Source: Pomacea canaliculata (taxonomy: Eukaryota; Mollusca; Gastropoda; Architaenioglossa; Ampullariidae). Taken from it: a DNA stretch of 64,000 bases. The notes beneath the pieces were generated by a model that had not been told where the DNA came from, did no database searches, and saw only the letters and a program-made list of their open reading frames with translations. Below, piece after piece: positions 23,855 to 36,100 of this stretch. The stretch's first letter is position 1. Each line of letters starts with the position of its first letter. The stretch lies in the NCBI RefSeq assembly GCF_003073045.1, contig NC_037595.1:14482252-14546251 (forward strand), written 5' to 3'. Made by a program: the position numbers and the translations under genes.

Positions 23855-26800
23855 CTACTCACGATGCCGGTGCCTTCTGGGCGCTGTCGTGGACCTCGGG
23901 CGTTGCCGTCTTGACGCAGGCTGTGATGCGCTGGCGGATAGGTGGAGGAGGTGAAGATGTAGATGACGGGGTTGAGGAGGCACGATGTCTTGGCCAGCAA
24001 GTTGGGTAACGTCTGCAGAACCCACAGGGGCGTGGCGCCCCCTAGCGTCGTCCACAGGCCCCACCCAGCGCTATCACCAGGCGACCAGACAACACGAAGG
24101 TGGCCACCATAGCCATGGTGATCTGGCGACCAAATGGCAGTCTTAGTATAACGTCTCTTCGTCAATGTGAAAAACACTTGTTACTTACATTTACTTTGCA
24201 AGCATCGGTCATTTTTTTTCTGCAGCTGAGTGGACACAACAAACATTTTGTATCCTAAAGATATTATCTGAGTAGATCCGCCATTGCCAACCTGTATGGT
24301 CCTAGAATTCATTAGTAGGCCTCCTGACTCTAACGAACATGAATGCTGCTCATTTCCTCACAGATCTTTCACACAAATAAACAAATGTAGAAAGGGAGCA
24401 ATGTATTTCAGAAATTATTTACCCATGTGGACCTTGCCCTCAGCGGCCATCTTGTGGATGGTTTCAAGCCTTCAGGTTGAGGATGATGACGCAATGGCTG
24501 GCAGCCTGTGATGGTGCGCTGCAGTCCTCTTGAGGCGCCTGACCATGCAGAAGTAGCAGTACACCATGATGCACACGGTGCTGACTAACAGTTAGCGTAT
24601 GCAGAAGACCATGCAGTAAACGATGTAGTGCGCCACGATGTAGTCGTTAATGGAGAGGCGGGTTTCCCGGTCCTGTCGATGGAACACCCCGTCCCCCACC
24701 GCTCGTACGATAGTAACGTCCCCCCCGGCCAGTGGGGGAACCGTTGATGGGACTAAAGTTCCAGCTCCAACATGACTCCCCAATGATCCTCCTTTTGGTC
24801 GTCTCCCGCTCTGGTTCAGCGCCGATGGTCTGTCAGTTATGACAAGAATTACTCACCTATGTTGTGAGGGTAGATGTACAAAAGAAAATGTTTGAGAAAG
24901 GTGGATTCGCTTTATAAATAAACATCCTACCCGACCAAAAATAATCACGAGAATACGACCCCTAATATTTATAGTTTCAGCTTTTCCTCTTGCAGACAAT
25001 GCTATATTTGATCAGGCGAATTTTCGCTAGTTGTGACTAGTGAGGGAGATGTTCCGGCATGTTGATAAGGCGGAAGTTTGTACTCCTGAAACATCAGTGA
25101 GAAGCGACCCATCGTCCCAGTGACAGACAGGCTCATTCTCGAGAAGTAACATGACTTAAGAGCTTAACTCTCAGAATTACTACTGAGGTTTACATGACGT
25201 TTAGGTCCCGCCACGTGCAGATATTATCCACTCGACTACAGACTCACAGTAAGACACAGACCGACATCAGAAAAACCAGGCGCTCAGACCATACATACAC
25301 TAGGTACATAATTAGGTCAATGGTAGGGAACAGGAACAAAGCTCTATGAAGAAAGAAGGTAGAGCATGAACAGTGTGTTAGAATCGAACCACTCGCACTG
25401 TCACAGCCACAAGGACATTAAGCACACACTGACTCACTGTGGTGAGGCTCTGCAGAGGGCCACGTAGCGGGTGTAGAGTACCGCTTGATGCAGTCCATGG
25501 TGTACCATGGAGTCAATGCCAGAGTGAAGTTGCTGTGAAGCCCTGTATCTTGCAGACGACGGTACCCCAGATCCAGCGCTGGGCGAAGCTAGAGATGGTG
25601 GTGAACGGTAGCCAAGGAACGCAGTGGCCCTAAGTCGGCAACAGCCAGGTTGAGAAGTCATAGCAGGTTGTGCGGTTTCTGCCTTAGTTTTCTTGTTTCT
25701 CATAAACATGATGAGTGTGGCGGAGTTGCACCCTGTAGCACTCAGGCCTGCGGGCATTGAAATTGGCGGGCTTATGTTTTCATCTCTTCAAACGCTTTCA
25801 GAATAAAGAATTTTACAATTTTAAACAAACCCATTCAAATTTAAAACAACCTTTCACATCTTTTCAAGTCTTACAAGTTTTTGGAAACACAAAACATGAA
25901 TGCATCTAGCTGGACAGATCGTCGATCAGAGAAGAACTTTATTTAACTGTTTCAAATCATTATTGGTGAATGTGCAACAAATTAGTTATCCTGTTTGCAA
26001 ACATAATGTTCCAAACACTAAAATATTAATTTACTTTAATCTATAATTAAGTGTTTTAAGGTAAAGCAAGCGATTGGTGGACTGTTGAATGTTTGAGTCT
26101 ATACATTGAATTCTAGAACATTCTTGGCAGCGTTTTCTGGCGCCATGGTTATTTTAAGAAGGAAATCATGAAGTAGTCAACTAAAATATTGCGACGGTTA
26201 ACATGAATAATCAGTCTAGCCACTGTGTACCTACTAGGTGTTTACTAGGTCCCTGAAGGTTTGGTTAATATTAACTTAGATGTCACTGCTGAGTGTTATT
26301 ATAAGTTCAGGAATACGAGATGAAGACACCTGCACTCAAAACACTGTACCACTAAACACAAATGTCGCATTAAGCTGATGTTTTGTTAAAATGAAGGAGG
26401 TAGACCCCGATCTGACCCCAATCTGACCCCTCTGGCTGGCGCCGCGCTGGTCACGAGGCTCGGGTGAGATATCGGGTGCGTGAGCGTGACTCACTGTAAT
26501 GCGCTTTGAAACGACACAAGCAGGGATTAGGACGATGAATTGCGAGGCTGATGACCACATCAGACCCAGAACCAGGACAACTTGAAGCACGCACGCACGC
26601 ACAGAGTGGCTGTTGCAGGTGTCACTGTGTTCTCACTGTTCTCTGTATCTTGTGTCCTCGTCCTAGTGTACTACATTCGTTTGATGTAACATTTAGTTGG
26701 GGAGAGCGATGAGTGATGTCTCTACCTTAGTTCTGCTGAGCACAATGTTACATTTGATAAGGTGAAGACAAGCTCAGACTAATGTGTTTGGCTAAAACTG

Positions 26801-26969
26801 ATGAAGTCAGTCCCTCTCTCTACCTTCCACTCTGGAGAGAAGGAACTACCTCACCTGTGACTGTGAGAAAGATGCCGATGGCCAGGTAGCCTCCGGCACT
26901 CAACGGCTTGAGGTTGTGCTGCAGGACAGTCTCCTGCCAGTCGTTGACATCCGTCATGTTCTCTGTCAT
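23855..26969 (-). pseudogene. Opsin pseudogene, paralogue of the intact opsin at 33-37.5 kb
   Basis: Exon 1 (26969-26855) is still open: MTENMTDVNDWQETV ... GGYLAIGIFLTVT, ending in phase 1 like the intact opsin. Exon 2 (25747-25438) starts with GLSATGCNSATLIMFMRN, the same position as GLVATTGNTTTLVMFLRN in the intact gene, then loses frame. NLAVADLG and WIWGTVVCKIQGFT appear in other frames. The transmembrane 5 region (VSTVCIMVYCYF, 24515-24590) has a stop just before it. A cytoplasmic-loop remnant ends at 24424 (KMAAEGKVHMG). The TM6-TM7 exon (24127-23855) begins ITMAMVATFVL, shifts frame, then reads LPNLLAKTSCLLNPVIYIF, keeping the retinal lysine and NPVIY. At least four frame breaks plus a stop make a functional product unlikely. 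Confidence 0.85.
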
Positions 26970-29839
26970 ACCTCAACAGCCCCTTTACCTCTTCCTGAAA
27001 AGAAAAAAGTGGTGCTACTGCATCTACAAGCATCCCAGTCCTACCCCTTGTTTCTGCCGCACTCCCGATCAGACGACCAGTAAACAAATTGTCGGGTTGT
27101 GTCACACCTTCTGTGTCAATCGTCCAAACTGTCTTTGGCTCACCCACATCTGTCATTCAAACAAAAGCTGGGATCAACCCCCCCAACTATCTGCTGTGGC
27201 CAAAATACCGCTTGAGACGATGTGGCCTATTTTATGGTAGTCAGGAGATGACATCTTCCACCTGTCCTCTGACTGATCAGATCAGGTGACAAATCTTATT
27301 TATGGAAAGCCGATTTCAGAAAAGAACCTTTAACCACGTGGTACGTTGTCATGGTTCAGTGTATCGTGCTGCGGATAGAGCGTGTAATAGTGATTATTTT
27401 AATATTGAATGATGCCAATAAATTAACATTAATAATTATATTCTTTGCTAAACACACACGAGGACATGCTCTCTCTCTCTCTCTCACACGCACACACGAA
27501 ATAAATGTCATGGGGAGCTAGGTAAGTAAGACATGGTGTTACATTTTATGAGTATACATTCATGTTGGAAGTGAAAGTTTTTTCACATCTTTTGACTAAT
27601 TTTCTGACTACCTGCTGCCATCTCAGAAGTTCCAACGGTCGTAACTATTCTCTTCATCTATGACGAAGTAGTGACAGGAGCAGCAGAGCGAAGAGAAACA
27701 GAAAAACAGACAAAGCTGTCCAAACCACTTACCTCTTAAAAAAAAGAAAACGATTCACGGTGACTGCAGCGGCAACAGCAACACCAACAGCAGCAGCAGC
27801 ACCTGACAGTGATGACAAGACCGATGAAGGCGGGACTCGGGGGCAGACAGCACCAGAAACAGCGAGTCACCAGATCCCTCCGCCCTCCTCATCCTCTCAC
27901 CCCACTCTCATCGTTGACCACCCCACCCTCTGCCGTGACAGTCTGTGATGAAGCCGAGCACCTGGCGATGCCCCAGCTTGTGGAGATGGCATCCAAGACC
28001 TCGCGAGACTTGGAGCAAGACGCCGGCAGACACAGGTGACAGCGTGCGGACTCAGGTGTTGCAGCAGACAACTGGTCAGTGTCCCCGGGCACCGAGAGAG
28101 CACAGACTGGCCAATCAGCGTGGGAAATCTTGGCTTGTACTTTGTATTTGTTGGTGTCACCAAGTCTACCTGTTGTCAGGTAATGTGCCGGGTACACTAA
28201 CGGAGCTTTGTTCCTCCCCAATATGGCTGTGCGGACACACTGTGGTCAACACTGTCTTTCACCTCGCAAATGGTCGCTTGATTACTTAATTTTCATTAAC
28301 CTGCTATCAAAGTATTGTCTTCTTCAATAATTGTCTTGAATGGTCTTCTTCACCTCTCACTCACTCAGCAACAAACTCCGCAGAAATGAAAGGAAAGTCA
28401 GCGGGGGTTGTTGGGGTTTTTTTTTTCTCAAAAATATTCCGTTGGTAAGAAGGTGTCTGTACAGACTACTGTTTATTTACACATTGTTTCCCAGGATAAA
28501 GTCGACCATTCCTCTCCAGGATAATAAAGCATGGCTGACTTTCTGTGTCCTCACTTGCACGTGCACACACACACACACACACAGACACGAGACATCCCCA
28601 TACTCACCAGGAAGGAAATATAAACTGATGCTTGTGAAGCCGGCTGAAGCTGTAAATTGAGCTTTTGTCTGAACACATGGCTTCACAGAGATGAGGTGGA
28701 GAGGATCAGGTGAGCATGCCTGAGGTCTTACATCTCCCAAACACTAATTAACTACCCGCTAAATAATAAAGCTAAAACTACATCCGGTCATCGACCTTAT
28801 GTCGTCTACAAGCCTCTTTTACTAGGAAGGTTCGTACTTTTCTCTGTCCGCATGATCTTTCTCCCTCTGTCCATCCCTTGTGTGTGTGTGTGTGTTGTTT
28901 TTAGAGAGAGAGATGAGGGAAAAGTGAAGACGCGAGGGCGAAAATGTGGGCGACAGGTGAGGATGAGAAGCCGAGGTGTTAACAAGCTGCAGTTGCTGAC
29001 CTGGAAATAAACTACTTTCGTTTTTACATTAAAATTTCTTTTACAAATATATAGACATCAATCACTTTCTTTTTTTGCTGGCATTTAATTTGTTTCGGCA
29101 CAAGTAATTGAGAATCATCTCTGACAAGTGACAAGCCTGATGAAATACACTCTGAGGTCACTGCTTGGCCACAGACACGTGACCTCTCTCCGCTAGTCTG
29201 CTCCAGTCAGAAGGACGAGTGAAGCTGCATCAGCAAAGACTGTGGAAAAAAAAACTAACAGCACTTCACTAATGATTGGTGATTGATAAGGACAGAACTC
29301 GGAGAACAAAGACGACAAATATGTGCTCTCCATCACGAAGTGCTAGGACACCTTGTGAAGAACAGATTCTGTGACTGACCTCTGACACGAGATTTTATGT
29401 CTTTTTTGTTTTGGGAGTCTTTGTCTGTTTGCTCGTTTTGAAGAATTTAAGATTAAATTGTCCGTGTTCTTGAGTCCCTGCCAAGCTTCTCGGATGTTAC
29501 CTGTACCAAACTGAGACTCGATTCTATTTTAGTCTTATATCTCACTATGGCTCTATGAACCAGTTTCTTGTCATAGGCAGAACCCGTGAAGAACACATAA
29601 AAAGAAGTCAAGTGTGAGGGGATCCTGAGGGTTGATGGAAACGAGGCTGCGCCACACAGGCTGAGTTGCTTTGTTTTCCAGAGATTTTTTCCCTTGTTCT
29701 TGTTATTTGGTTCCTCTTTGTTTTTCTTTATTTGATTTTATTCTTCGTTTAGTACGGTTGCTTATTCCTTTATAGCTCATATATTATGTGTTTGTGTTCC
29801 TGTCCCTCGTATGCTGTCCACGTCTAGCTCGTGTTCTTA

Positions 29840-29912
29840 AGCGCTAAGAGCACCTCCGTGGGAGTGTGAGAATGCGCTTTACAAATGTTGCATTTATTAT
29901 TATTATTATCCT
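29840..29912 (+). repeat. SINE-type 3' end with (ATT)n tail
   Basis: The segment with taagcgctaagagc, gaatgcgctttacaaatg and a tail of TTATTATTATTATT has the form of a dispersed SINE 3' end. Its 5' limit is not visible. Confidence 0.45.
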
Positions 29913-30519
29913 GATTATCGGGACATGTGACATACTGGTCGTAGGTCTTATGAACCGATCTTAGGTCACAATAATTGAAATCTCCTAAGATACATTTTAT
30001 GCTCTATTTCCATAAATTTTCGATGAGCGGTCAGGTTAACCTTTCAGAAAAGTCGAAGGACTTCTGACAAAATAGCGCCGTGAAACTTTATTGGCTCTAT
30101 CACATTGAAAATACAGTTTATGGTGTACATGAAAAAAGTCACATAACTTTTAAAACTGAAGATATGACAAACAGTGTCAACATCAATTTCATTTTCAGTG
30201 TCAGTGGTATTGTCACTGTCAGTGTTATGCCCAGCAGCAAAACAGTGGACAGGGTGAACAACAAATATTGTGTTTATTTTTACATTTATAAATGAAAACA
30301 AAAGTGCAAGGTAATAGTTCAAAATAAAAACTCCTAATCAGAAACTATGAAAAAAAAATTGTTTGCATTCAATGCTCCTGCACATTTTCAAAAGTGTAGA
30401 TCATCAACGAGGAATGTTTAATTTTTATTCTTTCACTGAGACGAAGTTTAAAGTTCCCTTCATAGAGGGATATCTAATAATTAATTCTAATCAAATCAGA
30501 AACACCTCACAAATACAAA

Positions 30520-31115
30520 GAAGTGAACTGTGTGATCAAGAAAAGGATGAAGAACTGGCTCGAGAACCAATGTCGGGACATAGGACACGAGGGGACAGCA
30601 AGAAGGCCTACCAGCACAAGACATCAGTCATCGAGAACAGCAATGGCCACCTTCGCACAGAAAGCATTGCTGTACTCAACCGATGGACTGAATACTACAA
30701 AGACTTGAACAGCTTCCAGGGGAGGACAGACGCCAATATCCTTCAAAACAACCAGACTAGAAACGGTGAACCCGCAGACCTACAAGCCCTGCGAGAAGAG
30801 GTCGAAAGAGCTGTACACAGTCTGAAGGTGTCCGTCAAGGATGTCCCCTCTCACCGGTGCTTGGTGAACATCATGCTCGAACTCCGCCACAACCATCACA
30901 CTTCCATTTCCTTCGGCGGACGGCCGATCTGCAACCTACGACACAGACCTGTTAGCAGGAACTAGCAAAGAACTGCAAGACCTTACCAAGAGACTGACGG
31001 ACAGTTCAAATGCTTATGGAATGCAGACCAGCACTCAAAAGAACAAAATGATGACCAATGGCAACAACAAAGTAGACAAATATATGAACGAGGTAAAGCT
31101 CACTGATGTTTTATT
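30520..31115 (+). mobile_element. LINE reverse transcriptase fragment, internally deleted
   Basis: The plus strand encodes ESIAVLNRWTEYYKDL, then ALREEVERAVHSLKVSVKDV, typical of the start of a LINE reverse transcriptase. After about 25 unrelated codons it continues as SISFGGRPICNLR and, in another frame, LLAGTSKELQDLTKRL and SNAYGMQTSTQKNKMM, which belong after the catalytic centre. The core with the FADD box is missing, so this is a dead, internally deleted copy. The clade was not determined. Confidence 0.8.
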
Positions 31116-31127
31116 CCAATCCAGGAA

Positions 31128-31265
31128 CGAAGGTCGGAGCATCTGGCCCTGCAAACAGGTGCCACATGCGGAGAGTAAGCAGCGTGCCCAAGGCAAGATA
31201 CGAACTCAGGACACCTGACTCTCCCTGACCACAACAAGAGAGCGACAGATTTGATCCCCTGTAGT
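31128..31265 (-). mobile_element. tRNA-derived SINE, copy 1 of a second family
   Basis: Shares ctgcaaacaggtgccacatg and following bases with the copy at about 60945-61085. On the minus strand gagttcgtatcttgcc acts as a B-box-like element. Confidence 0.5.
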
Positions 31266-33163
31266 AGATACTCAGTAGGTACACATTAAAATAAAGTTTC
31301 TTTCTTAGCGTCACTTTCAGCATTGACTAGTTACAATTCAGAATGAATAATACTGTTGTTGCTAAGCAACAACAACAACTCTTCAGTACTCAATAAAACA
31401 CAGAATATGTTGCTCCTGTTGCGGGGATAGGAACTGCTGGCAAGAGGTTTAAGAACAAAGTGGTCATCTTTATGGCCAGTGTGAACACGAAAGAAATTCA
31501 GTTCTCTAAACATGGCGGAGTCCTAATCCTCTGTGGAGGTGCACAGGCTACATTTGTAGGATAAGTATCAGTGCAGTATACACAACATAATGAATCACAG
31601 ACACAGTCTGTACCATCAAGTGTGGACGACAAGGCCGGCCACACAGACCTTCCTGGCGCAGCCATCGAGTCCAGCACCAGAACATCAACTGCCTGCAAAC
31701 ATGATTTGCACCACAGAATAAACATTCAGTTATCTCTGCCACATAATCAACTATCGGTGTGGTACAAATCCCACGGCCATGTTTCAGTCTCACTATTTCA
31801 AAGAATAAAGTGATAATGTCAAATAAATCAGGTAATGAACGAGCAGCATGAATGTTTGTAATAAAATGATATTTCACTGTCGCCAGATAATTCAGTTGTC
31901 AGTGGGGTTGTGCCATAGAAAGAACCAGAAACATGATTGTTTCACCGAACATTGCTGTATGTCACAGAATGCTCTATGAATATGATTTTGTCACAAAACT
32001 GTCATGGTGTGACTATGCCATAGAAAAAACTGGCTTGTGATTGTGCGGTAGAATGAAATGTTAAATGGATTTTCTGGCAGAATGAACTGTGACTGTCACA
32101 AAATGAACAGACACCTGCTATTCTTGACGGCCATGTTTGTTGGACAAAACAAAATCTTCAGAAGCCGTTGGATGGTAAGTGATCTTCATTACTGTTCTGA
32201 AGTTCCGACCATCTAACAGAACAAACAAATTCCGACAAACATTGAGACAAACAAATAAATAATTCTGCGGATCCCAATGGACGGCACACAGCAAGTCACT
32301 GTCAGTGTACTGACGACAGGTGCCCATACAGGTGTGACAAGGTGTGAGCCAGGTGTTTCTACCTTCTCCACCGCTTACTGTCTTTGCAGTAGGGTGGACC
32401 TCTCGCAGTCGTGCCAGACACTGGTGTTGCTGCCACGAAGAGCTGTCTTGTCACCTGGTTTTTTTTCCCCTCTTTCTCTCTCTCTCTTTCCGTGAGTGAT
32501 GTGACAGGGATCGACATTGTCTCCTGGTTCAAGCTTCCACATCATGTTCTCATCTGTCTGTTAATGAGGACTGATTAACACGCTTTTTATCGAGTCCTGT
32601 CTCGTATTGCCAATGAGAGAATTGGAAGCTGGCTTACAGGCAGTTCAACGGTGTCCCACTCATGAAATCGTGTCAATCCTTTGGAAGCATTCGTGCCTCG
32701 CTGTCTTTCTTTTGCCCATGTGTCGGTGACGATAGATGAGCCTGTCCTTCTGCGCTGATGAGATGCAACATCCTGCTTTTAGAAAAGATGTTCCAGCAAA
32801 ATGGTGACCCTTGTCACGCAGCCTCGTTGTGACATCAAAACAAAGTAGTGTCCGCCTGCCGCAGGGTCACCCGACTCTCTCCAATGTAAATGCCATCCTT
32901 TGTCCGGTCCACCTTAAAGGTTCTTGACCTGCAGACAATGATACACAGAAAATGATATTACGATGTGAAAAAAAGGTTATGTAGTATCTAAAAATCAATG
33001 ATCATATAAGCCCACCTCATTCCATCTCAGTTCCAAACCCAAAACTGAGACAAGGTATACTCTTACAAAATGCAGCCTGGGCACACAGTTATCAAGGGTA
33101 CATACAGTTATCAAGTGCACACAATTTTTTTTTCAAATTGAGTCTCTAGTCATCTGGAAGCAG

Positions 33164-36100
33164 CTATAGTCGCGGACCTGTGACCACATACTTGGTGCGG
33201 CTGAGGAAGGGCAGGATCTTTCGCCGGCGGCTGAAGGTGGCGCGGAAGGTGGCGCGGAAGAGTGGGTTGGTGAGGTAGAAGATGACTGGGTTGAGCATGC
33301 ACGACGACTTGGCACACATGGTGGGCAGCGTGTTGAGCCACATGGGGATGTCGGGGTCGTAGATTGCCCACACGCACACGAAGGTGTAGGGCGACCAGAT
33401 GACCACAAACACCGACACCATCAACAGCGAGATCTGCGGGCGGGGAACAGGAAGCCAGTCACCTCAGACATTCGTCGTCATAGCAACTCCAGCTTACGAG
33501 AACGCATGCATGTATACAAACAAAAGAGAGAAATAAACAGAACAAGAAACTCACGTGGAGAGGTCGTCCCTAATTTTTCAGTCGTCGGAGGAGGGACACA
33601 CTTTTTGGGGGCCAGCTTTGTGTCCCCTCTACCTCCCTGCTTTTTCTTCCCCAACCCTCTACAACCTTCCCCAACTTGGCCAAACAGGGGAAGTTCGCTG
33701 TTACACACGGTTTAGGAAATCAAGGCTCCAGCCACCCGGCTACCCTCTTCACTCCTTCTTCATCCTCTCCCACACGTGCAGACACACGTGTGAGCATGAA
33801 TACATTAGCTCGCACGCTTAATGCAGAGAAAGTGAGAACGAAAAGAGGGGAAAAAAGCAACTAAAGGCAACCGGAAAACACTAAAATATTTTGTCATTAA
33901 ATAATTATACCCAATCTTTCGTGACAGCTCTGCTTAAGCGCGAGTATTAAGCCTGCTTTGCGAAGTTAATCAGAGAGAAAATGAGCTCTGGTGTAATTGC
34001 AGGATGTCTGGCATAACTAGGCATTCACTGACAGCCATACTGACATTGCTCATTATAACACCTGGGCGCCATGCTAGTGCATAGTAGGGGAAGGGCCAGA
34101 AGGTTGAGGGGGAGCGTTGGGAGGGTCTGGTGTACCCGGGACTGCAGCTGTGAAGTGGACCAGGTCTTGGTCAGTGGATTTTTTCCTTCTTTCTTTTAGG
34201 GAGAAGTTGACGGAACATTCCTCACTCTGGGGATTTTTTTTTCCTTTTGATACTTCTTTTGATCCTTTACCGTCATTTTTCCTCATTTACTAACTACTCA
34301 CGTGTAAACAACTCTATGTTCAAGTGGTGATGTAGATCCTAGTGCACTTGTCCTAATGTTTGTAGTCTATATCACGGTACTGAATGAAATGTAGATATTG
34401 ACAATCAAATTGTAAACATATATATCAAATACTGGGAAAATAATTTACGATTACAGTTACAAGGGGCCAAGAGAGGTCGTCTGTGCCGAGGCCAGTGCTA
34501 TCTCTTGGCGACATTGTGTTAGGTGACAGTAGAAGCAAACGTTTCCTTCTTGCAATCACTGCTAGTAGATGAGACCACTTACACTTACCACTTACCCACC
34601 ACGTGACTATTGTAACTGTATACCCTGAATCACCCACGTGACTTTATGCACTGAATCAACTCACCCACGTGACTTTACACTCGGCCATGGTGCTGTTGGC
34701 CTCCTCGGCCTCCCCCAGGGACAGCGTCTTGCACTTGGACTGCTTGACCTTCTTCAACAAACTCTTCGATCGCGCCACCACCTGATGTCATTCAATAAAT
34801 TCGAGCGTGAAACTTGGCTTCAAGTGTATCTGTATAAACCTGTCACTTCCTGATCTTAAAAACTTAACATAATAATGTAAGTTAACAAATGTTAAGTAGA
34901 AAACAATGAAGAAACTGATTTTTTTCATTCCTAACGGGCATTATTATCTGACCTGCACAGTTTCTAAAGTGTATGTTGCTGGCTACATCGCGAGATGTAA
35001 AATCAAAGAGACGAAGCTGTGGCTAACTGACCTTCCAGTAACAGTAGACCATGACAACCACGGGTATGATGTAGGCGACGAGGACGAGAGCGTAGATGTA
35101 GAAGACGCTGACGGGAGCGGGGTCGTCCCAGTCGATGGTGCAGGACGTGCCGAAAGGTTCGAAGATGTAGGTGCTCATTCCCACCAGTGGCGGCGCGGTA
35201 GTGATGAACGCCGCCACCCACACGCCCACCACCACTTTGACGGTGAAGGAAAAGTTGAGCCTGTGGTCTGTGTTGGGGTCATGAGAGAAACAGAAAAAAA
35301 GACATGGACTGGGGGAGTCAGAGGAAGACACAAAGATACAAGAGGTCGAAGGTACAACAGTAGCTGGGTCTGACTTTACAAAACACCAATATTATGGTCC
35401 CAGCTTGTCGTCAGACAGTGAGGCATCAAATTCGTTTTCAAACAAAAGGAGAAACAGAAATGAAAGAAATGATGTTATAGACAGACAGGACACGTACTGT
35501 AGTGTGGGCGGCAGATGGCCACCCAGCGGTAGACGCTGATGACGGTGAGTGTGTACATGTCGGCCATTGCCAGGAAGAAGGTGGTGAAGCCCTGGATTTT
35601 GCAGCCGACCATCCCCCACAGATAGCGCTCCGCGAAGCAGGAGGAGGTGGTCAGTGGGTAGCCGAAGACAGAAATGCCGATGTCGGAGATGGCGAGGTTG
35701 AGGATGAGGATGTTGTGCGGCTTGACGCGCAACTTCCGGTTGCGCAGGAACATCACCAGCGTGGTAGTGTTGCCAGTCGTTGCTACGAGACCTGCCGGCA
35801 ACAAACTGCACCTTGGTGACAGGCCTTTACAAGCTGGAGCTTATGGTGAGCATTTGTTATGACTTATGAGTCAAATAGTCAACTTACCATGCCCGACACG
35901 GATTATTCCCATGTAAACAAGAACAAACATCGAGCGCAAAAGCGTGAAACAAAGGAAGAACCCAAACTAACGGAGCACTCTACACCTGACTAAAAATATT
36001 GGTATCGTGCAGGTGCGAGAGAGCAATCGCATAGCAGTAACCGAGACTTTTCTGAAGAAACCTTTCCATGAAGCTATCAAGAGTTGCTGTTATTGTTACA

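Larger units (their letters stand above)
26970..33163. other. Region between opsin pseudogene and intact opsin
   Basis: Holds a LINE fragment (30520-31115), a SINE (31128-31265), a repeat end near 29840-29912, and simple repeats near 27470 (CT/CA) and 28570 (CA). An open stretch at 27760-28220 is GC-richer than its surroundings but matches nothing I know. A terminal exon of the intact opsin could be hidden here. Confidence 0.5.

Noticed and set aside
27760-28221. Open frames in a GC-richer stretch (alanine/proline-rich on plus, serine-rich on minus)
   Set aside because: Low complexity and no recognisable motif. It could be a regulatory region or an opsin tail exon, but nothing in the sequence supports either.
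35023-35373. Plus-strand 155-codon frame opposite the opsin
   Set aside because: It is antisense to opsin exon 3, which fits the family motif by motif; the acidic composition is a shadow effect.
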